A stretch of 5,260 bases of DNA from an uncultured Porphyromonas sp. (GTDB lineage: Bacteria; Bacteroidota; Bacteroidia; Bacteroidales; Porphyromonadaceae): NCBI GenBank assembly GCA_900548415.1, contig URKO01000109.1, positions 1 to 5,260 of the forward strand, read 5' to 3'. The notes beneath the pieces were generated by a model, which worked only from the letters and a program-made list of their open reading frames with translations, was not told the DNA's origin and did no database searches. The translations under genes were made by a program, and so were the position numbers. Numbering within the stretch: the first letter of the stretch is position 1; the number at the start of each line of letters is the position of its first letter. This document shows positions 1 to 5,260 of the stretch, piece after piece.

Positions 1-8
1 AATCACGC

Positions 9-74
9 CCACGTGGAAAATAAAAAACATCCACGTGGATATTTGAGATTCACCACGTGGATATTCGAGAAAGG
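9..74. repeat. Three 22-bp tandem repeats, each starting with CCACGTGG
   Basis: The 8-bp perfect palindrome CCACGTGG occurs at 9-16, 31-38 and 53-60, exactly 22 bp apart. Units two and three also share the next nine bases or so (ATATT, then T or C, then GAG) and match at 17 of 22 positions. Unit one keeps the palindrome but has a run of A and T after it. The regular period shows a true tandem array and not chance occurrences of CACGTG. The window starts at base 1, so more units may lie to the left. Porphyromonas gingivalis is known to carry non-autonomous elements built from tandem repeats of about 23 nt (the BrickBuilt family). A relationship is only a guess based on similar architecture. 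No spacer/repeat pattern of a CRISPR array is present. Confidence 0.8.
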
Positions 75-96
75 AGAGAATCGGACGAATTTCCCC

Positions 97-116
97 GTAA
101 AGATATGTAAAGATGC
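97..116. repeat. Doubled 10-bp repeat GTAAAGATRY
   Basis: GTAAAGATAT at 97-106 is followed directly by GTAAAGATGC at 107-116, with eight of ten bases identical. Two copies alone would mean little. This pair lies between the 22-bp array and the heptamer array, in a stretch made almost entirely of short tandem duplications. Confidence 0.5.
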
Positions 117-149
117 TAGAGGTTAGAAATTAGAAGTTAGAGATTAGAG
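115..149. repeat. Five 7-bp tandem repeats, consensus RTTAGAR
   Basis: Five consecutive heptamers read GCTAGAG, GTTAGAA, ATTAGAA, GTTAGAG and ATTAGAG. The core TTAGA is exact in units two to five and CTAGA in the first. A period of seven does not preserve a reading frame, so this is not a protein repeat. It starts within the last bases of the decamer pair and runs directly into the nonamer array. Such arrays can change copy number by slippage; whether this one does cannot be seen from one sequence. Confidence 0.75.
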
Positions 150-185
150 ATCCGATCACTCTGATAGCTCCGATGGTTCCGATAG
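150..185. repeat. Four 9-bp tandem repeats, consensus YTCCGATAG
   Basis: The nonamers are ATCCGATCA (diverged), CTCTGATAG, CTCCGATGG and TTCCGATAG, back to back with no spacer. The shared core is TCYGAT. They directly follow the heptamer array, and the change of period from seven to nine is abrupt. No promoter or coding function is apparent. Confidence 0.65.
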
Positions 186-187
186 CT

Positions 188-201
188 AACAGCCAACAGC
201 C
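188..201. repeat. Two identical heptamers AACAGCC
   Basis: AACAGCC occurs at 188-194 and again at 195-201, followed by a partial third copy (AATCC, 202-206). This is the last of the tandem repeat blocks that fill bases 9-206. A two-copy heptamer is weak alone, and it is listed because it continues the pattern. Confidence 0.5.
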
Positions 202-291
202 AATCCATGGCTGACACGTTATATATAATGCCCCCCATCTATACCTCGCTTGTCGCTAATGGGTTGCTTCTGAAAAGACGATTATAATGCG

Positions 292-335
292 TCAGCCCTG
301 GGGGTGGCATTCTAGTTTCACCCTAGTGGCACTGA
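292..335. other. Strong imperfect stem-loop region, possible dispersed repeat
   Basis: The arms TCAGCCCTGGGGGTG (292-306) and CACCCTAGTGGCACTGA (319-335) pair around a 12-base loop (307-318). The inner stem is GGGTG/CACCC plus a G-T pair. After a bulged G300 come TA and CG pairs, a bulged T327, then CC/GG and an outer TCAG/CTGA with a two-base bulge. On either strand this would be a stable hairpin, but no T-tract follows, so it is not a normal intrinsic terminator. Two further inverted pairs overlap it: GCCCTG (295-300) with CAGGGC (353-358), and ATGCCCCCC (228-236) with GGGGGTGGCAT (300-310). The rest of 207-357 shows no gene. It does hold a direct repeat TATAATGC at 224-231 and 283-290. The whole stretch may be a decayed repeat element or a structured 3' region of a left-hand neighbour. 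Confidence 0.45.
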
Positions 336-360
336 TAGTTAGCTCATCTTTGCAGGGCAA

Positions 361-406
361 CAAATAGAAAAGGCTGCAGCACCCTGCGGGGAGGTGCTAC
401 AGCCTT
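361..406 (-). terminator. Rho-independent terminator after asnS
   Basis: The inverted repeat has arms at 370-383 and 393-406: 14 base pairs with one internal mismatch and a 9-base loop (384-392). The stem is GC-rich, with the core GGCTG-AGCACC. On the minus strand the closing arm ends in TT and continues as TTTCTATTTG, a serviceable U-rich tail. It lies about 47 bases downstream of the asnS stop codon and points the right way, so it should end the pseudouridine synthase-asnS transcript. Confidence 0.85.
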
Positions 407-422
407 GACTGATAAGATATGA

Positions 423-440
423 TCGCTAGTCCGCTAGCGA
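423..440 (-). other. Perfect 7-bp hairpin just after the asnS stop
   Basis: TCGCTAG (423-429) and CTAGCGA (434-440) are exact reverse complements separated by four bases. On the minus strand the structure starts 12 bases after the asnS stop codon and 16 bases before the terminator stem. No T-tract follows it. It may protect the transcript's 3' end or assist termination together with the larger hairpin; either role is inference. Confidence 0.55.
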
Positions 441-452
441 GTGGGGGAGGGA

Positions 453-1868
<1,416 letters not shown>

Positions 1869-1896
1869 AGTATCTGCTGATATGGTTTATACCTAT

Positions 1897-3309
1897 TTAG
1901 TCTTCTATCTCTTCGGATGCGAAGGGATGATCTGGTGTCTCTTGGTGCTTGTGGTAGACTTTGGTGGTGGGTGCTACGCCGTTGTCCTCTTGCTCCTTGA
2001 CACCCATGCGGAGGTAGCGCACCTCCTCGGGCGTTAGGTAGCGCCAGCGACCGCGGGGTAGATCTTTCTTAGTGAGACCTGCATAGTAGACACGGTCTAG
2101 ATGCACGACGCGATAGCCTAGATGCTCAAAGATGCGGCGCACGATGCGGTTGCGGCCCGAGTGGATCTCTATGCCTACCTTGTCGTGGGTCTGTCCAGTG
2201 ATATAGCTGATGGCATCGGCGTGTATCTCGCCATCCTCTAGCTCGAAGCCCTGAGCAATCATCTGCATGTGCTCTACGGTGACCTCCTTGTCGAGGGCTA
2301 CCTCGTAGATCTTCTTCTTGCGAAAAGCGGGGTGCATCAAGCGCACCGCTAGGTCGCCATCATTGGTCAGAAGGAGGATGCCAGTCGTGTTGCGGTCTAG
2401 TCGACCGATGGGGTAGATGCGCTCGGTGCAAGCGTTGTGCACGAGGTCCATGACGGTGCGTCGCCCCTCGGGATCGGTAAGCGTGGTGACACAGTTCTTC
2501 GGCTTGTTGAGCAGTACGTAGACCTTAGCCTCTAGTGTGATGGGCTTGTCATCGACCATCACTTGGTCGGTCGGTAGCACCTGCGAGCCTAGCTCGGAGA
2601 CGACGGAGCCATTGACCTTGACACGTCCGGCAGTGATGTACTGATCTGCTGTGCGACGTGAGCATAGTCCAGAGTTGGAGAGGAACTTATTGAGTCGTAT
2701 CGGTTCGCCAGCCTCGACTAGGGGAGAGGCGTAGCGTACAGGCTCGACAGGAGCCTTAGGCATGCGGGGCTTAGCTTCGCTCTTGCGCTGCTTGTTAGGA
2801 CGCTGACCAGCGTTCTTGCGAGGAGCTGCGGAGCGCTTATCTTTACGATCCGTTGCATTGGCCCCTCTCTTGCGTCGTGGAGATGAGGTGCCAGCCTCTT
2901 CGCTATGTGCTTTAGGGCGGGTAGCCTTGCCTCTCTGCTTGGCGTATGGGTATATGACAGGGTCCTCCTGATTGCCATCGCCAACAACAGACATCGGTGC
3001 CACGGCTTTGTGAAAACTCCGCTCTCCAGTATGTTGCTCGTCGAAGTTATGTCTTCGCTCTAAAGCTTTCTCAGCATTGATGTTGCGGGGCTTGACCATC
3101 TCGGAAGCATCTATGTTGCGATGCGTTACGGTGGCACCCTCCTCACCACTGACCTTGACACGGATCAAGGCCTCGCTGCTAGTGGGGCGTGCTATGCGTT
3201 GACGTCTGCGCTTGCCAGTAGATGCGGATGTAGGCACCTCGGCAGATGAGTCTGCAGAGGAACTCGTCTTGTGCTGTGCCTCTGATGTAGGATTGCTGTC
3301 TATAGACAT
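1897..3309 (-). CDS. rluB: RsuA/RluB-family rRNA pseudouridine synthase with long basic N-terminal extension
   Basis: The protein (470 residues) should isomerise a specific uridine in ribosomal RNA to pseudouridine. Residues about 203-250 are an S4 RNA-binding domain (IRLNKFLSNSGLCSRRTADQ, GRVKVNG). The catalytic domain spans about 262-430. It has GRLDRNTTGILLLTNDGDL from 302, where Asp305 is the expected catalytic aspartate, and ends with the family motif GRNRIVRRIFEHLGYRV (385-401) and LDRVYYAGL (404-412). In E. coli RluB acts on 23S rRNA near the peptidyl transferase centre. Sequence alone does not separate RluB from RsuA, RluE or RluF here, so the symbol is provisional. Residues 1-195 are low-complexity: Ser/Thr-rich first, then rich in Lys, Arg, Ala and Pro (SSPRRKRGAN, KDKRSAAPRKNAGQRPNKQR). 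They are probably disordered and RNA-binding. About 35 tail residues after the domain end in acidic EEIED. E. coli RluB is far shorter on the N side. The ATG at 3309 opens the intact frame; a later start inside the basic tail cannot be ruled out. Confidence 0.9.
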   Translation of the reverse strand: MSIDSNPTSEAQHKTSSSADSSAEVPTSASTGKRRRQRIARPTSSEALIRVKVSGEEGATVTHRNIDASEMVKPRNINAEKALERRHNFDEQHTGERSFHKAVAPMSVVGDGNQEDPVIYPYAKQRGKATRPKAHSEEAGTSSPRRKRGANATDRKDKRSAAPRKNAGQRPNKQRKSEAKPRMPKAPVEPVRYASPLVEAGEPIRLNKFLSNSGLCSRRTADQYITAGRVKVNGSVVSELGSQVLPTDQVMVDDKPITLEAKVYVLLNKPKNCVTTLTDPEGRRTVMDLVHNACTERIYPIGRLDRNTTGILLLTNDGDLAVRLMHPAFRKKKIYEVALDKEVTVEHMQMIAQGFELEDGEIHADAISYITGQTHDKVGIEIHSGRNRIVRRIFEHLGYRVVHLDRVYYAGLTKKDLPRGRWRYLTPEEVRYLRMGVKEQEDNGVAPTTKVYHKHQETPDHPFASEEIED

Positions 3310-3313
3310 GAAG

Positions 3314-3393
3314 CTGTTTGATGACTACACAACAGGCTTAGTGTGTTGCGTGGTATATTCTGTATCAAGGGGACTCTGTCGCTGTTCAAACAG
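3314..3393 (-). other. Inverted repeat in the pseudouridine synthase leader
   Basis: CTGTTTGA (3314-3321) and TCAAACAG (3386-3393) are exact 8-base reverse complements. In the minus-strand mRNA, the second arm ends four bases before the start codon. Pairing across the 64-base interval would fold the ribosome landing zone. The distal arm also belongs to a local palindrome, CTGTT-CA-AACAG (3382-3393). A direct repeat CAACAGGCTT occurs at 3330-3339 and 3397-3406. Any control function is speculative, since an 8-bp match in 170 bases can arise by chance. Confidence 0.3.
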
Positions 3394-3455
3394 TGCCAAC
3401 AGGCTTTCCCTCGTATCTGACTAACTGTGGATCTTCCTAGTAGATCGAGCTACGA

Positions 3456-3463
3456 CAAAGGTA
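3456..3463 (-). promoter_or_regulatory. Bacteroidota-type -7 promoter box before the rluB-asnS pair
   Basis: On the minus strand this reads TACCTTTG, an exact match to the Bacteroidota sigma-ABfr -7 consensus TAnnTTTG. It lies 17 bases past the purB stop codon in an AT-rich stretch. A start site a few bases downstream would give a leader of about 140 nt before the pseudouridine synthase ATG. No convincing TTTG -33 element is seen 19-21 bases upstream, which lowers confidence. If real, it uncouples rluB-asnS expression from purB. Gap 3310-3479 holds no visible terminator for purB, so read-through may also contribute. Confidence 0.55.
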
Positions 3464-3479
3464 CTAATTTATTAGCAGA

Positions 3480-4814
3480 CTAGAGCCCTACGTAGTTGTG
3501 CGGAGTGATCTGACGAAGCTCCTTTTTGACCTCCTCGGCAACCTCTAGGGTGTCGATGAAGTGGGCGATCGTCTCTTGGCTTATCTCCTCACCTGTGCGG
3601 GTCAGTGCCTTGAGCGTCTCATAGGGGTGCGGATAACCCTCACGGCGCAGGATCGTCTGGATAGCCTCGGCGACCACGGCCCAGTTGCAGTCGAGGTCAT
3701 GAGCGATGCGCTCGGGGTGGATGACTAGCTTGCCCAGACCCTTAGAGAGACTACTGAAAGCTATCAGCGTGTAGCCCATCGGGACGAGCTGATTGCGTAT
3801 CACCGTCGAGTCGGTCAGATCACGCTGTAGACGAGATATGGGGAGCTTAGAGGCTAGATGTAGCGCCACGGCATTAGCTAGCCCGAGGTTGCCCTCAGCA
3901 TTCTCAAAGTCAATAGGATTGACCTTGTGAGGCATGGCACTGGAGCCGACCTCTCCTGCCTTGATCTTCTGCCCGAAGTAACCCATAGAAATGTAGCTCC
4001 AGAAGTCCCGAGCCAGGTCGATGAGGATCGTGTTGATACGCGCTGTCGCCTCAAAGAGGGCAGCGAGGTTGTCGTAGTTAGAGATCTGCGTCGTGTACTG
4101 CTCGCGCTCTAGCCCTAGTGATGTGAGGAAGCTATTGCCAAAAGCGACCCAGTCAATGGTGGGGTAGGCTACATGGTGCGCATTAAAGTTGCCCGTAGCA
4201 CCGCCAAACTTGCCCGTGATAGGCACCTGCTCTAGAGCTTTGGTCTGCTGCTCCAAGCGATAGACGAAGACCATGATCTCCTTGCCCAGACGTGTGGGGC
4301 TAGCGGGCTGACCATGTGTGCGAGCCAGCATAGCGACATCGTGCCACTCATTGGCGAGCTGACGTAGCTGCTCGATGAGCTTCTGGAGCGTGGGGAGGTA
4401 GACCTCGTGCAGTGCCTCGCGCAGCATCAGCGGGAAGGCGGTATTATTGACATCTTGCGATGTTAGTCCGAAGTGGACAAACTCCTCAATCTCCTCTAGT
4501 CCCAGCTGAGGTAGATGACGCTTGATGTAGTACTCGACAGCCTTGACATCATGATTGGTCGTAGCCTCGATATCTTTTACCTCTTGTGCGGCCTCTGTAG
4601 ACCACTCTTTGTAAAGCTGCCTGAGAGCCTCTTGCTTAGACTCTGGGAGGGCTTTGCTCAGTGCGGGTATCGCTTGGGTTAGCGCTATGAGGTACTCCAC
4701 CTCGATACGTACACGGTAGCGGATGAGTGCCGACTCGGAGCTATAAGCTGCTAGAGGAGCCGTCTTGCTCGCATAGCGACCATCTAGAGGTGAGATTGCT
4801 TGAAGAGCTGACAT
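3480..4814 (-). CDS. purB: Adenylosuccinate lyase, complete
   Basis: PurB catalyses two fumarate-releasing eliminations: SAICAR to AICAR in de novo purine synthesis, and adenylosuccinate to AMP. It acts as a cytoplasmic homotetramer with active sites shared between subunits. The 444-residue length and sequence fit the E. coli-like type (456 residues). The N-terminus ISPLDGRYASK (7-17) is characteristic. TTNHDVKAVEYY (85-96) and GLTSQDVNNTA (116-126) are conserved active-site segments. RTHGQPASPTRLGKE (165-179) carries His167, the counterpart of E. coli His171. The fumarase/aspartase superfamily signature GSSAMPHKVNP (290-300) contains Ser291, matching E. coli catalytic Ser295 with the same offset. 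The ATG at 4814 follows an AT-rich run without a Shine-Dalgarno sequence. No -7 box of the TAnnTTTG type was found in the 215 bases upstream, so transcription may come from the rplT operon or a non-consensus promoter. The gene is intact. Confidence 0.97.
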   Translation of the reverse strand: MSALQAISPLDGRYASKTAPLAAYSSESALIRYRVRIEVEYLIALTQAIPALSKALPESKQEALRQLYKEWSTEAAQEVKDIEATTNHDVKAVEYYIKRHLPQLGLEEIEEFVHFGLTSQDVNNTAFPLMLREALHEVYLPTLQKLIEQLRQLANEWHDVAMLARTHGQPASPTRLGKEIMVFVYRLEQQTKALEQVPITGKFGGATGNFNAHHVAYPTIDWVAFGNSFLTSLGLEREQYTTQISNYDNLAALFEATARINTILIDLARDFWSYISMGYFGQKIKAGEVGSSAMPHKVNPIDFENAEGNLGLANAVALHLASKLPISRLQRDLTDSTVIRNQLVPMGYTLIAFSSLSKGLGKLVIHPERIAHDLDCNWAVVAEAIQTILRREGYPHPYETLKALTRTGEEISQETIAHFIDTLEVAEEVKKELRQITPHNYVGL

Positions 4815-4856
4815 ACTATATTATGGATTGAAGAGTGTTGTGAGATGACAGAAAGG

Positions 4857-4872
4857 AGTGTGTCGCCACACT
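4857..4872 (-). other. Six-bp hairpin with GCGA tetraloop in the purB leader
   Basis: On the minus strand the sequence reads AGTGTG-GCGA-CACACT, a perfect 6-bp stem closed by a GNRA-class tetraloop. It lies about 42 bases before the purB start codon. The following bases (CCTTTCTGTC) are pyrimidine-rich but not a T-run, so it is a poor terminator. It could stabilise the 5' leader. It does not match a purine riboswitch: I see no conserved three-way junction core. Confidence 0.45.
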
Positions 4873-4940
4873 AAGTCTGCTACAGCTGGCGCCGTCTGCT
4901 GACCATAGCCATAGCGACTCGATAGAAAATCGCTTAATGA

Positions 4941-5007
4941 CTAGACGCAAGACTCAAGATCGTGATGTCATCAAGGAGACATCGTGCGTCCTGTGTCTTG
5001 CGCCTAG
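4941..5007 (-). other. Long inverted repeat between rplT and purB, possible terminator or attenuator
   Basis: CTAGACGCAAGAC (4941-4953) and GTCTTGCGCCTAG (4995-5007) pair over 13 bases with one non-Watson-Crick position. As minus-strand RNA that position is a G-U pair, so the helix is continuous. The 41-base interior holds a second hairpin, GATGTC (4964-4969) with GACATC (4978-4983), giving a nested structure. It begins 22 bases after the rplT stop. On the minus strand it is followed by TCATTAAGCGATTTTC, with only a short T-run, so it is not a textbook intrinsic terminator. It may end or process the ribosomal protein transcript, or gate read-through into purB. Confidence 0.5.
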
Positions 5008-5029
5008 GCTTTGTATTAGAGCCCGTTGT

Positions 5030-5260
5030 TTAGCCTCTAGCCTTTTCGCAGATAGACTTAAAGGCTTCGGGATTGTTCATAGCGAGGTCAGCGAGGACCT
5101 TACGATTGATCTCAATCCCCTGCTTGTGTAGGGCACCCATCAGTGTAGAGTAGGTCATACCCTCTAGACGTGCAGCAGCATTGATACGCTGTATCCATAG
5201 AGCGCGGAAAGAGCGCTTCTTGTTCTTACGGTCACGGTAAGCATAGGTGAGACCCTTCTC
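5030..5260 (-). CDS. rplT: 50S ribosomal protein L20, C-terminal part (5' end outside window)
   Basis: Reading from the right edge, 76 codons and a TAA stop are present. The segment starts [20 protein letters not shown], continues [20 protein letters not shown] and ends CEKARG. The conserved L20 core YAYRDR, LWIxRINAAAR and the ending [19 protein letters not shown] align well with E. coli L20. By comparison with family members of about 115-118 residues, roughly 40 N-terminal residues lie beyond the window. L20 binds 23S rRNA early and is needed for 50S assembly. In most bacteria it is encoded in an infC-rpmI-rplT operon, and in E. coli L20 also represses that operon; neither partner is visible here. 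The truncation is the window edge, not a mutation. The frame is clear and meets a stop followed by an RNA-fold candidate. Confidence 0.96.
   Translation of the reverse strand, partial: EKGLTYAYRDRKNKKRSFRALWIQRINAAARLEGMTYSTLMGALHKQGIEINRKVLADLAMNNPEAFKSICEKARG

Noticed and set aside
9..74. CRISPR array
   Set aside because: Units are directly adjacent with a 22-bp period, the conserved part is only 8-17 bp, and no unique spacers of about 30 bp or cas genes are present.
287..367. Small plus-strand frame, 26 codons from ATG to TAG
   Set aside because: It runs through the stem-loop at 292-335 and has no ribosome site or recognised product. The apparent open frame is short enough to be chance.
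3382..3393. LexA/SOS-like operator from CTGT...ACAG
   Set aside because: The half-sites are only four bases apart, whereas the enterobacterial SOS box has eight between them. The gene is not a damage-response gene.
3429..3446. Terminator for purB from GATCT/AGATC pairing
   Set aside because: The stem is only five base pairs with no T-tract, and it lies downstream of the promoter candidate.
4815..5029. Purine riboswitch or other known riboswitch before purB
   Set aside because: The structures seen are simple hairpins. No conserved junction sequence of the purine, PRPP or guanidine classes was recognised.
4937..5131. 64-codon plus-strand frame overlapping rplT
   Set aside because: It is antisense to conserved L20 codons and crosses the inverted repeat. 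Nothing supports translation.

Overview
The window comes from a Bacteroidota chromosome, most likely a Porphyromonas relative. The grounds are the L20 and AsnRS sequences as I recall those families, the lack of Shine-Dalgarno sequences before the genes, one clear Bacteroidota-type -7 promoter box (TACCTTTG), frequent CTA leucine codons and a roughly balanced base composition. The genus is an inference; no database was consulted.

All four genes lie on the minus strand, so transcription runs right to left. From the right edge these are the C-terminal two thirds of rplT (ribosomal protein L20, 5030-5260), a 215-base gap with two RNA-fold candidates, purB (adenylosuccinate lyase, 3480-4814), a 170-base gap with a promoter candidate, an RsuA/RluB-type rRNA pseudouridine synthase with a long basic N-terminal extension (1897-3309), a 28-base gap, and asnS (asparaginyl-tRNA synthetase, 453-1868). 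A good intrinsic terminator follows asnS at 361-406. The pseudouridine synthase and asnS probably form one transcript. purB has no visible promoter and may depend on read-through from the rplT side. L20, the pseudouridine synthase and AsnRS all serve translation; PurB supplies AMP and IMP-pathway flux.

The first 360 bases contain no convincing gene. They hold a patchwork of short tandem repeats: three 22-bp units each opening with the palindrome CCACGTGG, then a doubled decamer, five heptamers, four nonamers and two more heptamers. A strong stem-loop region follows at 292-335. This is the only unusual part of the window. It looks like an intergenic minisatellite or non-autonomous repeat element.

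I found no tRNA or rRNA gene, CRISPR array, transposase, defence system or new multi-gene system. The coding part is ordinary core genome with intact reading frames.
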